Positions 25,301 through 35,468 of a stretch of DNA of 64,000 bases are shown piece after piece. A program made the position numbers and the translations under genes. The DNA comes from Rhabdophis nuchalis (Eukaryota; Chordata; Lepidosauria; Squamata; Natricidae). The stretch lies in contig CM077646.1 of the NCBI GenBank assembly GCA_039707465.1, forward strand, positions 79,818,715 through 79,882,714. The letters run 5' to 3'. The notes under the pieces are model-generated. The model worked only from the letters and a program-made list of their open reading frames with translations. It was not told the origin of the DNA and ran no database searches. Each line of letters opens with the position of its first letter. Positions within the stretch are counted from its first letter, which is position 1.

Positions 25301-28300
25301 CACATGGTGCTTTTTGTCTATACAAGTTAAGGAAATGGACAATATGTATGCACACTACAGATATATCCAAAAATGTTTCATTTTGTTCTAGAATATTTTT
25401 ATAAGCTGTAAAACCATTGTAAACACCATCTCTTCTGAGATTTCTCAAATTCTTCCCAAGAGCATTCATTTCTATAAGAACCATCTTCTGGTCTACCCAG
25501 CCCAATATTTGCTTCTTTTAAGATTTATGATTGTTGACTATGATTGATGTAACTTTACTTTTTCTTTCATAGCACTGATCATTTGCATCTCACTATATAA
25601 AACTGTATAAAGAGTCTTATATTTTCTTTTCTTCTATCTTTTCTTTTGTTTATCTTTAGAAGCTGGTTTGCTTCTAAAACAGGGGTGGGAAAAAAATGAG
25701 CCGAATTATCTATTCACATTATTCTAGATTACGGGGCCAGGAGATGGAACTATAAAAATCATTTCTGTATTTGCTTTTTGACCTTTCAATCATCAGAAAG
25801 GAAGCACATTAGGGATCGGGTAGACACCAGATGAGTCACCCCTGAAAGATAGATGGTAGCAACAGGAAATTATCGAGCCACTACCCCAAAACAGGAAGTG
25901 GGACAAGGGTGTGAGGATGCAGAGCTCTTCTGGAAAAGGTTTCAGACCTCCAACTTTCAAACAAAAGCCTCAATAATATATATCAATGTTTTTCTTAAAG
26001 TTTTTATGTACAGCATTTTTAAAGTCTTTATGTATTTATTCAATTTGATACCACCTGACTCCAAATGACTTTGCCAGCTCACAATACACAAAAACAATAC
26101 TGAATAAAAATAATACAATAGAGATAACCAAACACAATCAGATGCAGACAAAGAAAAAGTTAAAACATCCTAGCATCAACTAACATCCAACAAAGGGAAC
26201 AACAGCTACTCTAGCCCAAGGCATGGTAAAGAGCCAGGTCTTTATGGCTCTTCTCTGCAAATCTTTGAAATTATTTACTCCATATGCTCCTTTTTCTTAC
26301 CTCTTGGACATTCCATGCTTTGACGGTGCCATCAGAAGATACAGTACATATAATGGAATTTACTTTTCCTGTTGCAAACATATGCTCATTCTCAGATAGA
26401 TAAGCCATTTCATGTATCACTCCTGCAGCAACACAACAGATCTTTGTTTAAAAGCAAAGTATTTGGGGGCTTGATTATCTTCTAGTTCAATGGCTCCAGA
26501 AGAAGAGTTTCCTTCTGAAAACTAAAATATCAATCCCACGGTATTTTCACTTTGCATAATACACTGTAATTTTACAATCAACTATAAGCATTAGCAGTTG
26601 GATCAGCTCTAAAATTTTGGATCACATATGAGTAGAAAATTCTGGATCACAAACTTAAGAGAATGTTTGCAATTTAGTTGTTGGAATTACACCCACCAAT
26701 GCAATTGATTTTTCTTCCTTCACTCACTCAACTTCCCAAATAGAAAATTAATCCCAAACCCTGCTAGGTCATTCCAGGCAGGGTAGATGGCATTTTGGTG
26801 GGTGATTTCATTAGGCTTTTTGGGCCAACAAATGTTTGCATTCAGAGACCATGACAGCAATGGAGGAGCTGAATTAGACCCATCTTGAGAAACTATATAG
26901 GTTTCTACATGTGTATGAATGTATGAGGATGGATGGACGGACAGATGGATATGGATTCAACAATTTTCCAGAAAGCTGATTTAAAATTCCATGGAGGCCC
27001 AAAATCTAGAATTGGCAAGCTACTGATAGGGAAAATATTTGATAACTGTAGCATATATATGAGGTACATTTTGTCAGACTATAACTTCTTGTTCTCATTT
27101 TTCTGAATACAAATCATATACATAACTACAGTATAATGCAAGTTGAGAATTAGAAATGATTTCAACATATTTTTCTTCTAAAATATTACTTTTGTGGTGT
27201 ACCACATTTCTCATACCATTGTGTCCTCTTATAGCTTTACATGTATAATCCACAGAAGGCTGTCCTGATGTCATCTTAGATTCAAGATTTGAGCGATGAA
27301 GATAGTATTTTTTCCAAGAGTGGATTCCTGGGATCACAGAGATATTGCAGAATGCCCACCTTTTTAGACACATATTTCTATGAATATAAACAATTACACT
27401 ATTACTGTGAAATTTAAATTGCTTTCTCCAAATCTGCTTTAGTAAATAGTAATTCTAATTTTTTAACAACTATCTTCTGTAAATATGATTTCTTAGATTA
27501 AAAAGAATGTTGGAAGGTTTATTTTAATGTTACTTCTGAATACTTCAAATCTCAATTAGTAATAAGAACATTAAAATACTGTAAATATTAAGAAAAACGA
27601 AGTATCATGAACCTAATAGTTACTAATTATAGAGCAATCACCTACATTTCTTAATCAGTGGAATATACAAATATGCAAGTATTTACAATAGGCACATGTA
27701 ATTATTTAAACATTTAATATTCTTCTGAAGCTTTAAATCATAAGGTTGATGCGCAACAATAAAACGTTAATGACACATTTAAGGAAATAAAAATAGCAAC
27801 TATAAGCTGATTCAGGAACTAAAATGAAATTAACACTGCTGATAAAATGAGTATTTCTTTGAACAAGGCAGTCTTTATCAAATGCTGAAATGCTGTTAAA
27901 TAGAAGACCAAAGCGACCTTTTTCTTTTTGGCGTCATCTGTGTCTGTTAAATGGGAGGCTCCTCAAATGGTGGTCCTGTATTTGTATTATATGAAATATA
28001 ATTATGTCCTTGATGCAACTGGTACAGCTTTCCTATCTAGACATCACCATGGAGTTCCCAGGCAGTGAAAGACCAACCAGGCCTGCCTAGTCTCAGCAGG
28101 TGGCAGCACCTGGCTAGCCTTTCTTATAAAAGGGAACTTTTAAGGCTTAGTAAGCAAAAAGGTATGACTCTACTACTTCTATGGCATTTATCAGGTACAG
28201 CTATTAACTGACTTTTAAGAGTGCACAGAAGTTTTCTCAGACTGGAAGCCTAGCTAATCTAGCATTTTGTCAATAACAGAAACCAACTGGGCACTTCTCT

Positions 28301-30500
28301 TGAGTCTGCAGATCTGAGCTATAAAAATCCAGGCAAGTATAAGATGGCCTTTTTGCTGGTCTGAACTTTTGCAGTTGAGATCTAGTGACCCCACCTCAAG
28401 GAAACCCAGAAGCAGGATGTGGCAAAAAATAAAAATTCACCCTTCCACCTAACAACCAGGAAAAAATTGTTGGGAAGGAGTGTATCTTCATCCCGCAATC
28501 TGTATCCACTAACATCCATTTTCAGGGAGAAATCCAGACCTTCCTACCATTTCTTGTGCTGCTCTCACCTCCAGAGAAAGGTGGTCTCTGCTGCTTCGCT
28601 CCATGCCTAAAAGGGGAAGGAAAGGAATGGCAGGTTTCAGAAGCAGCTTCTTAAGATTCACTGGACCAAAAGGTAGTCACAGCTTGCACCAACTATGATT
28701 TTCAGGGGTGGGGCTGCTGGGGGTTCACAGGAGTTCCAGAGAACCTCTAGCTAAGATTCTGTGCAGTTAGGAGAACTCCCAAATCCCACTACTAGCTGGC
28801 CACAACCACCCCTCCCCTCCCAGGAGTCCCCACGTGGCCTGTTTTGGATGCAGGTAAGTGCAGGGCGTGCACAGAGGCTCAGGGAGGATGAAAAACAGGC
28901 CTACCAGAAGTTTGGGAAGGCCAGAAATGGGCCCGTTCCCCCCCCCCCCCCCAGAAGGCTTCTGGAGCCTGGGGAGGCTTTTTTTGCTCTCCTGGAGGCT
29001 CAAGGAAAGCCTCTGGAGCCTGGGAAAGGCAAACACACACACACATACACCCACACCACTGTGGTGCAGAGTCCGACTAGGTCATGGCCACCCAGCAACC
29101 AGGCAGAGAATCCCTTGCTAAAATGTTTGAAGCCCATCCCTGATTTTATTTAACCTGATAAGAGTAAATCATAATGACATGGCTCTTGCTTAATATTGAA
29201 CTGCAATTCATGGAATTCTTTTTAAGTACAATAGCTGAACCGATCACAATGCTTGGGTATGCCTAACATACTGTGCCAACCCAGCCCCTCCGATTAGTTT
29301 ATATTGGCCTATAAATCCAAATGAGATTGCATAAATCATGGTTTAGTGTGTCATGCAAGTAAAGCCATTAGCTATGGCTTAGTAAAAATTTAGGAACTCA
29401 ACCATTGCTTGAGAAATTGCAAGATAACCCCATACTGTGTTTACTCAAGGATCCAAGCCCGTTTTACTCAATATGCACCTAATAGAATAGAATAGAATTC
29501 TTTATTGGCCACGTGTGATTAGATACACAAGGAATTTGTTTCTGATGCATAAGCTCTCAATGTACATACAACAATATTGATAGATCATTAACATAGTCAT
29601 TGAAAAATACGTTCATTATAAAAGATTAAATACAACAATTCCCAGGAAAATGCTAGTTTAGTGAGAAACAAGAAAGTCTTTATTGCATTTCACCCTTAAA
29701 GAGTCCTACAAGTGGCATAAACTCAAGGTGGTAAACTATTCCTGGCATCAGGTCAAGTGGGGCCAGATGCTTTATTGCCTATGCAAAGCTCCGAAGCCCT
29801 CAAGATAAGAAAATATAGAGGACAAGTATGTCTCCAAAGTGAGAAGTAGAGCCCAATGCTGAAGCACCCAAACTGGATCCGGCATGTAACCCACTAAAAA
29901 TCGGATATGCCGTCACGACCAGCCGAGTTCCCCAGAAAGGGCGAGACTTCCGGCTCCTTTCTCCCTCTTTTCTGCAGCGACGCGTTGGGCGTGTCGCGAC
30001 GGCGTCCTCAAAGGCTCTTGCGATGGAGAAAAGATTGCGGTGTGTTCTTCCTTCTATTAAAACTAGTCGAAGACTTGTTTCGAAAATAACTATTCAGAAC
30101 ACGCTTTCATTTTCCTTTGACAATTTTAATGCCTGTTTTCCCTTCCGCCTTGAAAAGGCAAGAGCAATCTTGTTGGCAAATGAACGGATTGTACGAAGGG
30201 AAGGATCGAAGTTAGCGTGATCTATACTAGCAACCCGATCCGCGGATTGCAAATCTCGCGCCCAACAGGGGCGCGCCAAGAGGGGATTTAGGCAGCTATA
30301 ATAGTAGTTTGGAAAAACTGGTACTATATTGTGCACGACTGGACCACCGCGGTGTATCAGCCAAGTACGCACTATGCTCCGGGGTCTACATTGGGGAGCG
30401 GTTGTACCTTATTCACTTGAGCTGCTCTGAGCAGATCCGGCACTTCCAAGTACGAGAAGAGATGGATTGTGCAATCCAAAGTCAGCGACTCGGCGCTCAT
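17604..30500 (-). CDS. FBXW12: FBXW12-type F-box/WD40 protein, complete ten-exon coding region
   Basis: Predicted substrate receptor of an SCF (SKP1-CUL1-F-box) ubiquitin ligase. Coding exons on the minus strand are 30408-30500, 28569-28606, 27217-27377, 26301-26422, 22995-23204, 22028-22189, 20515-20728, 19130-19305, 18854-18978 and 17604-17703. They total 1,401 nt (466 residues plus stop), and every junction is GT/AG with matching phase. The F-box is at residues 8-45 (LFSYLEVPDLLRAAQVNK, then AWSEAAETTFLWR). WD40-like blades follow, with phrases such as SSDGTVKAWNVQE, DTQGTIKLWHG and SPDGQWILVC. Length and alignable phrases match my memory of mammalian FBXW12 (464 residues). It is convergent to the let-7 cluster, with a CpG-rich 5' region. 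A short poly-Asp run near residue 270 is unusual. Orthology to FBXW12 rather than another FBXW paralogue is likely, not proven. Confidence 0.88.
18138..18470 (-). mobile_element. L2-type LINE 3' end
   Basis: (AAT)n tail, then 'ataacccgctctctctcccc' and the C-terminal ORF2 end with 'gcggaaggagcggaggtccg' and 'atatcggggggaaggtcgtt', closely matching the 6.2-kb copy. It sits in FBXW12 intron 9. Confidence 0.88.
18854..18978 (-). CDS. FBXW12: FBXW12 coding exon 9
   Basis: Acceptor 'cctattccag', then DPFHVVTSSMDLSLRVYYW and a tail ending RWS plus AG; donor 'gtaagt'. A small exon, too short to be conspicuous as an open frame. Confidence 0.88.
19130..19305 (-). CDS. FBXW12: FBXW12 coding exon 8
   Basis: Starts with CT completing an Ala codon, then KQVASFTIPAQQQ, PELTVYSLSGTILMAF and DHHKIITSIWV; donor 'gtatgg'. 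Confidence 0.9.
19690..19800 (-). mobile_element. Possible LINE 3' tail remnant
   Basis: 'tttattttatttaataaatt' followed by 'gctgcccatctctctgcaag' and 'tgggcagtttacaac' resembles LINE/SINE 3' ends of the 'cggcccac..gggcggtttac' type. Family uncertain. Confidence 0.4.
20515..20728 (-). CDS. FBXW12: FBXW12 coding exon 7 with poly-Asp tract
   Basis: Acceptor 'tgcctatcag', then VFNTYYATQP and seven consecutive GAT codons (20,678-20,698), then VMCWLPAESARIAIL to KKNVT; donor 'gtaggc'. The aspartate run is absent from the mammalian protein as I remember it. Confidence 0.88.
21075..21151. repeat. (AAAT)n microsatellite
   Basis: About 19 uninterrupted 'aaat' units in FBXW12 intron 6-7. Confidence 0.95.
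21576..21618. repeat. Perfect 20-bp-arm palindrome
   Basis: Arms 21,576-21,595 and 21,599-21,618 are exact reverse complements around a 3-base spacer. The left arm begins 'cagtagtgatcagatt'. Intronic to FBXW12. Function unknown. Confidence 0.9.
22028..22189 (-). CDS. FBXW12: FBXW12 coding exon 6
   Basis: 54 codons, phase 0, with LSLCSPDGQWILVC as the blade core. Donor 'gtatgg' follows SPK; reading on past it meets a stop, so the splice is needed. Confidence 0.88.
22282..22425 (-). mobile_element. L2-type LINE 3' tail with (AAT)n(ATT)n microsatellite
   Basis: A run of AAT units switches to ATT units (22,282-22,347), then 'ataaaccgccccctctcccc' and 'gactcggggcggtgtacag', the same 3' UTR block as the 6-kb L2. 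The microsatellite is self-complementary. Confidence 0.88.
22995..23204 (-). CDS. FBXW12: FBXW12 coding exon 5 (WD40 blades)
   Basis: 70 codons in phase 0 from GKQIWSSPQQEF through DTQGTIKLWHG to NNPFLM; acceptor 'gcttttatcag', donor 'gtaagt'. The strongest single match to FBXW12. Confidence 0.92.
23205..25084 (-). other. FBXW12 intron 4, distal part
   Basis: AT-rich intronic sequence with no exon or clear repeat recognised; short homopolymer runs only. Confidence 0.6.
25085..25312. repeat. MITE-like repeat, family A, partial
   Basis: Begins 'ataggtagttctcacttt' and keeps 'taatttgacttgtcag'-like interior order ('gaatctggattcccc', 'gactttgtcagaagctagc', 'ggtgatcacatgg'), then stops. The right half is missing. 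Confidence 0.6.
26030..26225 (-). mobile_element. L2-like LINE 3' tail remnant
   Basis: 'tatgtatttattcaatttg' then 'ataccacctgactccaaatg' and 'ccagctcacaat' follow the same plan as the L2 3' ends elsewhere. Diverged; FBXW12 intron 4. Confidence 0.5.
26301..26422 (-). CDS. FBXW12: FBXW12 coding exon 4 (first WD40 blade)
   Basis: Acceptor 'gttgctgcag'; encodes VIHEMAYLSENEH to TVSSDGTVKAWNVQE; donor 'gtaaga'. Confidence 0.9.
27217..27377 (-). CDS. FBXW12: FBXW12 coding exon 3
   Basis: Completes an Arg codon split AG|A, then NMCLKRWAFCN and HSWKKYYLHR, the linker between F-box and WD40 part. Donor 'gtatga' at 27,216. Confidence 0.88.
28569..28606 (-). CDS. FBXW12: FBXW12 coding exon 2 (38-nt microexon, end of F-box)
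   Basis: Acceptor 'ttccccttttag', then 12 codons (AWSEAAETTFLW) plus AG, then donor 'gtgaga'. The tryptophans are the conserved F-box ones. Too short for open-frame scans. Confidence 0.85.
28703..29145. repeat. Possible hAT-type non-autonomous element
   Basis: Starts 'caggggtggggctg' and ends 'agcccatccctg', inverted ends of the CAGGGGT type. It contains a C14 run near 28,940 and a (CA)n patch near 29,035. Flanking duplication is not clear. Confidence 0.4.
29481..29720 (-). mobile_element. CR1-L3-type LINE 3' end with (AGAAT)n tail
   Basis: 'aatagaatagaatagaattc' followed by 'tttattggccacgtgtgatt' and 'cacaaggaatttg'. Two further copies at 31.25 and 60.21 kb share this start. The pentamer is the seeded tail typical of snake CR1-L3 ('Snake1') elements. 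Confidence 0.75.
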
Positions 30501-30720
30501 CGTGCTTTCAGGCGTCCTCACAACCAATCTACGGAGACGTTTTCCTTTTCTCCACGCCCCAGCCGAAGGCAGCGCTGGAGCACTTCGTCGAGGCGGGATT
30601 ACAGTTTCGGATTCCCCCGTGACTTGTTTTTGAGCTGCCCGTCAAGAATCAGAGCGGCAGACTTAAAATATTGTGGTGCACCGAGGAGATGCGGAAGAGG
30701 ACTGATCCTTTAGTTACTGT
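29900..30720 (-). promoter_or_regulatory. CpG-rich promoter region of FBXW12
   Basis: CpG-dense patches (for example 'cagcgacgcgttgggcgtg', 'ctcgcgcccaacaggggcgc') surround coding exon 1. An ETS-type 'acttccgg' is at about 29,947. The transcription start should lie upstream of the ATG, around 30,520-30,720, where CCAAT and GC-rich motifs occur. Start site inferred. Confidence 0.55.
30408..30500 (-). CDS. FBXW12: FBXW12 coding exon 1 (start, first half of F-box)
   Basis: ATG at 30,500-30,498; 31 codons ending QVNK, then donor 'gtacaa'. Contains the F-box core LFSYLEVPDLL. The 134-codon plus-strand frame across this stretch is its shadow. Confidence 0.85.
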
Positions 30721-31249
30721 GTATCATCATTTAATAGTTCTTTTCAGGGAATTGATCACGTTTACAGGAACATATTTCTAATACTCAAATAAACATTTAT
30801 TGTAATAGTAAACTATCGTTATCCTGGAATTCTCCAAACATTTGGAGACTCCCACAATTTCAGACAATGGGGCCTTGGAAAATGCAACTGCAATGCATCT
30901 GGAACTTATCCAGATTGAAGAGTGCTACAATACCATCTTTCCTAGTATATTTTGTAAAAAAAATTGATGGATCTTATTTCTTTATTGAAAATATAAATTC
31001 TATCAAGTTTTCCTTAACTGAAAGTCAATCCCACAGCAAACTGGCTAAGGGAAGAGGAAAGAGACTTTAGCTGTGCTTTTGAACATAAGAGGCAATGGTT
31101 CACACAGTGGACTAACTCAGAGTTTAATTATGATTTTATTATAATTTGCTGAGATCAAGCAATATGCTAGGCATAATATATACAGGTTTTGAAAATATTT
31201 GGCTCTTTGACTCTGTTGTACAATACCACCCATCCACAATCACCCAACA

Positions 31250-31730
31250 CTAGAATAGAATAGAATTATTTATTGGCCAAGTGTGATTGGACACACAAGG
31301 AATTTGTCTTCGGTGCATATGCTCTCGGTGTACATAAAAAGACAAGATCGTAAGGTACAGCACTTAATGATAGTCATAGGGTACAAATAAGCAATCAGGA
31401 AACAATATCAATTTAAATCGTAAGGCTACAAGCAACAAAGTTACAGTCCTGCAGTGATAAGTGGGAAGAGATGCGTGATAGGAACGATGAGAAGACTAAT
31501 AGTAATAGTAATGCAGCATTAGTGAATGGTTTGACAGTGGTGAGGGAATTATTTGTTTAGCAGTGATGGCATTTAGGGAAAAAACTGTCCTTGTGTGTAG
31601 TTGTCTTGGTGTGCAGTGCTCTATAGCATCGTTTTGATGGTAGTTGACACAATTTATGTCCAGTATGGGAGGGGTCTGTAAATATTTTCACAGCCCTCTT
31701 TTTGACTTGTACAGGTACCCTAGCTTTCAT
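31250..31730 (-). mobile_element. CR1-L3-type LINE 3' end, longer copy
   Basis: Begins with three 'agaat' units and 'tttattggccaagtgtgatt', continuing through 'tttagggaaaaaactgtcct', 'cagtgctctatagcatcg' and 'gggaggggtctgtaaat'. Non-coding 3' part only. Confidence 0.75.
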
Positions 31731-32091
31731 TTGTTTCCAGTTTAAACCAATGGAGGACCATGATATGTAAGCTGTATTGTATTTTGTATCATATGTAGAT
31801 GAGTGAGATCATGTCACTAGATTAGCTTTAATCAGTCATTGCCACCTTCGAAGGGAAGTGCTCCTATTTTCATGAGAAACAATTAAGTTTATAATATGTA
31901 TGATTGCTGTTCATCAGTCAGTCTGCATGTTCTTAACATATTCTCCCAGTCACTACCAATAAGGACAACTTATTTTGCTAGGTGTTAGGGCAGCTCCATA
32001 AATTAAGATGTACATAATTAATATAAAAACAAAGATAAGCCCCATAAATAAAATAAACTATATTGATATAATAAGAGTTGAGTCACACTTT

Positions 32092-32236
32092 ACAGTGTTT
32101 CCTAATCTGGACAACTTTGAGATGCAACTTCAGTTCCCAGAATTCTTAGCAATGGCCATGCTGGCTGGGGAATTCTGGCAATTGAAATCCATACATTTTA
32201 AGGCTGCTGAGCTTAAGAAACAATGCTCTACAGCAG
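32092..32236. repeat. Degenerate palindromic hAT MITE (family B)
   Basis: Two arms, one with 'caacttcagttcccagaatt' and the other with 'gaattctggcaattgaaatcc', mirror each other around 'ccatgctggctgg'. An old copy of the family best preserved at 36.5 kb. Confidence 0.65.
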
Positions 32237-32711
32237 GACAGGCCGTGGGGAATAGATCTTGCTTTTGAGGCACTCACGCTTCTCTGGCGACAGCAAATCT
32301 ACGCCCTGTCCAAGCTCTTTTTAGACCGACGCTTAGACATTCTTGCAAACGTTCATATCCACCCAGGCTCTTCGCTCAGGTAGGCTATCGTGCATTTGCA
32401 AGAAGCTGTATCTGCCTGTTTGCCGTACGCGCTGCAATTTTTGCAATCGGCAGGAGGACGCATCCGGTGTCCCCACCACAACTACCACAACCACCAGCAG
32501 CTACTATGTAAATATTCTGAGCAGAAGTTGGTGTTTCCCAAAGAGATCGGTTTCACCGTCATTCACACAACCCTTGTATTGCTGCAGTGAAGAGAAGTGG
32601 AAACATCAACCCTTAAAAACAAAGCACGAGAGTCCTGAATACTGTCAGAGAATCAAAAGTGTCCTGCATATTGTTGCAGATTCCGAGGTGCGTGCCTTCG
32701 ACGCGATGCTA

Positions 32712-32785
32712 TAAGGCTCCTGCCTGGGGCAGCGGGTTGGACTAAATGACCTCCAGGGTCTCTTCCAGCCCTATGATTCTGTGTT
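32712..32785 (+). mobile_element. CR1 LINE 3' terminal fragment
   Basis: 'gttggactaaatgacctcc', 'gtctcttccagcc' and 'ctatgattctgtg' are the conserved CR1 3' end. Confidence 0.8.
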
Positions 32786-32879
32786 CTGTGCTTTCTCATA
32801 GACGGAAACGGGGACACAGGTGGAAAGCGGAAGTATTTTTTACAGAGCCAGGCCGACCACCTCTCCTTGAGCCCACAAT

Positions 32880-33130
32880 TCCTCCCCTTCCTCGAAGGCG
32901 ATCTCGATTTTTTCCGGTTCCCTTCTTTTTGCGACTCCTCGTGGCTCGTTGGTAAAACGTGCAGGCACTCTGGGAAATGTAGTTTGCGTTAAGTTAGAGA
33001 GAGAGAAGCTCCGCCCGGCTAGATTTCTGCTCTGATCTATGTTTAGAAAGTAACGGGCGTAACCTCCTAAGGAAACCACGCCCTCATCCTTAGCAACAAG
33101 GCGTGGACAGAAAAGAGGCATCTGCCGAGA
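32880..33130. promoter_or_regulatory. Promoter-like patch with ZNF143/THAP11-type site
   Basis: At 32,964-32,983 the minus strand reads ACTACATTTCCCAGAGTGCC, a strong match to the SBS element bound by ZNF143 and THAP11 near start sites. Nearby are CpGs and GC boxes ('agctccgcccggc', 'aacgggcg'). No recognised gene starts here. It could drive an unannotated RNA or an alternative FBXW12 5' end. Confidence 0.45.
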
Positions 33131-33196
33131 GATTGCTTGTTGATTTACAATCGTTTCATTAGTTACCGTTCTTAGTGACTTAGCATAATTTTTCTT

Positions 33197-33631
33197 TTAT
33201 TGTTGGTGAGAAGTATGGGGAGGACCCTGTTGGCTGTGTTTGCAGGACGCTCTGAACCACGACAACCACATAGAGATTTTCTCAATGATGATCTGTCCCT
33301 TAAGCTGGCCTTTCAGGTCTTCTACTGGTTCATTCATCTCCGCTGTAACTGAGTCCATCCTCTTAACTGCTTCTTCCCTTCCACCTTTCCCAAGCACTGG
33401 AGCCTTATGCAGAGAATAAGGTGTCCAGAATAGGATAATTTGAGCCTGGTTAGGTGAAAAGTCTGAATTTATTCGTTCAGTCATGCATTGATTTGATTTC
33501 TTGGTATTCTCGGGAATAGTTAATGTGAGGTTCAGGGCATTTGGTAGGCTTCTGAGATTCTCTGCAAAACTGATGAGTGAACAGAGCCTAGGAAGGGAAA
33601 GTTTAATGTCTAACAACACTGTGGGATACAT
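33197..33631 (-). CDS. Unrecognised 144-codon open frame ending at a poly(A) signal
   Basis: ATG at 33,631; stop TAA overlaps an AATAAA hexamer (33,201-33,196, minus). The C-terminal third is charged and helix-like (KRMDSVTAEMNEPVEDLKGQLKG, truncated in meaning here), the rest has no domain I know. It may be the 3' end of a transcript or of a decayed retroelement. Start and coding status are uncertain. Confidence 0.25.
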   Translation of the reverse strand: MYPTVLLDIKLSLPRLCSLISFAENLRSLPNALNLTLTIPENTKKSNQCMTERINSDFSPNQAQIILFWTPYSLHKAPVLGKGGREEAVKRMDSVTAEMNEPVEDLKGQLKGQIIIEKISMWLSWFRASCKHSQQGPPHTSHQQ

Positions 33632-34002
33632 TGATTGGAGAAAGCGTGATTGGCCTTAAGTCACCCTGTGGGGGTCCACAGCAGTAGGTGCACTTGTTCC
33701 TGGACCTTTCCACTTCTTATCCAAGGCCTGAACTACTCCATTACAATTTCCTAAGAGGTGTGTTTGTTTATTTTAATGCAGATTTGTAAGGCCGCCTAAT
33801 TCATCATAGACAATGGATGGCATATAATTAAAAACCAGCGAAAAACCTAAAAAAGCACAATAAATCTAAAAAATAAAATTATATATAACTGGGAGAACCA
33901 CATACCACAAGCATAGAGAGCCTTGCTCTATTCAGTTATAGATCTTTGTTGCCCAGATTGACTACATTTTGAATCCAAGGCAAATGAGGTTAGAAAGGTA
34001 GA

Positions 34003-34367
34003 AACCTTTCTGAATACAGAATACAGAGTTTGAAGAAACTTTGGAGGTCATTTAGTCCAACCCCCCCTGCCCAAGCAGAAGAATGGCTTCCCAATTTCAT
34101 CTTAAAAACCTCCAGTGTTGAAACACTCATAATTTCTAAAGGCAAGCTGTTCCACTGATTAATTGTTCTCACTGTCAGGAAATTTCTCCTTAGTTCCAGG
34201 TTGGATCTCTGATAAGTTTCCATCCTTTACTTCATGTATTGCCCTTAAGTGCTTTGGGGAATAGGCTGACCCTCTCTCTTTGTAACAGCCTCTCAAACAT
34301 TGGAAGACTGCTATCCCTAGTCCTTCATTAGACTAGGCATACCCTGTTCCTGCAACTATGTTTTAGC
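34003..34367 (-). mobile_element. CR1 LINE 3' fragment
   Basis: The plus strand shows the reverse of CR1 3' sequence: 'ggaggtcatttagtccaacc', 'ccactgattaattgttct' and 'caggaaatttctccttag'. On the minus strand it encodes LELRRNFLTVRTINQWNSLP. Truncated and decayed. Confidence 0.85.
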
Positions 34368-34375
34368 CCCCAGGC

Positions 34376-34760
34376 CAGAGGTGGTATTCAGCAGGTTCTG
34401 GAGAACCAGTAGCAGAAATTTTGAATAGTTTGCGAGAACTGGTAAATACGAACTCTGACTGGTCCCACCCGCTTCTTTTCTCTGCCTCCTGAGTCCCAGC
34501 TGATCGGGAGGAAATGGTGATTTTGCAGTAACCTTCCCCTGGAGTGGGGAAATTTTGCAGTATCCTACCTCTGCATGCCCACCAAACCATGCCCACCAAA
34601 CCATGCCACGTCCCCAGAACCTGTAGTAAATTTTTTTGAATCCCAACTCTGCCCCAGGCCCCTTGAAACCTTTTACAAATAGCATGGTAGACAATATAGA
34701 ATATTCAGAAACCAGCTCCATTAGAAAGTTAAATGTGATAGGTAATAGATCATTGTCCAA
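34376..34760. repeat. Family C repeat, copy 1 of a near-identical pair
   Basis: Starts 'gtggtattcagcaggttc' and runs through 'ctctgactggtcccacc' to 'ggccccttgaaacc' and beyond. A copy with few differences begins at 63,648. The left part is a MITE also found at 56.2 and 61.4 kb; the right part (after about 34,650) is shared only with the 63.6-kb copy. Confidence 0.75.
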
Positions 34761-35264
34761 TGGGAATGTACCAGATCCAGATGAAGTGGATCTTTTCCAG
34801 GAGAAGAAACATTTTAACTGGTAACAGATTTATGTGAACACTATGGAACAAATGTGAGTTGTCTAAACTCTACAAAAATCCGTCCCCCTCTCTCACACAA
34901 ACAAATTCCCACACACATTTTCCCTTACACCCACACAAACAAACCAAAGAAAGCAGATGCATGAGAATTGCACATTACTGATCTTTCTCATATAACTTCC
35001 CTAGATCAGTCAGCCAGTACTTTCCACAAATGCAGAAAAGGGAGAAAATAGGATCAAAGGCTGTTTTTACTTATTTTATTTCTAAGAAGCGTATTTCTTA
35101 GAGCCTGGTTAATTAATAGCTGTAGCTATTAACTGTAATAGATCATAATTCATCATAAAGACAATAATAGTGTTACTTTTTGCTTCATCTAAATAAGATT
35201 ATACAATTCAGATTAATGGATTTTGGAGGGAAAGAAGGATGGAAATATATATTTATGCCTTCAG

Positions 35265-35468
35265 GTCAGCATTGCTAGCTGGTGACTGCCTGGACAAGTT
35301 ACCACATTTTTCTCAGCAGCATTTTCAGAAGTGATTTGCCATTGCTTCCTACCTAAGGCTGAAAAACAGTGATGAGCTCAAACTGGCTTCGTGCCTAAGG
35401 TAGGACTAGAACCCATGGTCCTTCAGTTCCTAGTCTGATGCCTTAACCACTATACCAAACTGGCTCTC
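35265..35468 (-). mobile_element. tRNA-derived squamate SINE
   Basis: On the minus strand it ends the window segment with 'gagccagtttggtatagtgg' and 'ttaaggcatcag' (A-box region) and 'ggttctagtcc' (B-box), then a body with 'cttcctacctaaggctg'. RNA polymerase III promoter layout. It pairs with the plus copy at 38.3 kb. Confidence 0.75.

Noticed and set aside
28767..29153. Overlapping frames on both strands near 29 kb
   Set aside because: Fall in a possible MITE with C14 and (CA)n runs and interrupt an FBXW12 intron.
30023..30220. 65-codon plus-strand frame in FBXW12 intron 1
   Set aside because: Has an ATG in a CpG-rich patch but no homologue I know and no splice or poly(A) support.
30309..30713. 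134-codon plus-strand open frame
   Set aside because: Antisense to FBXW12 coding exon 1 and its promoter; no domain.
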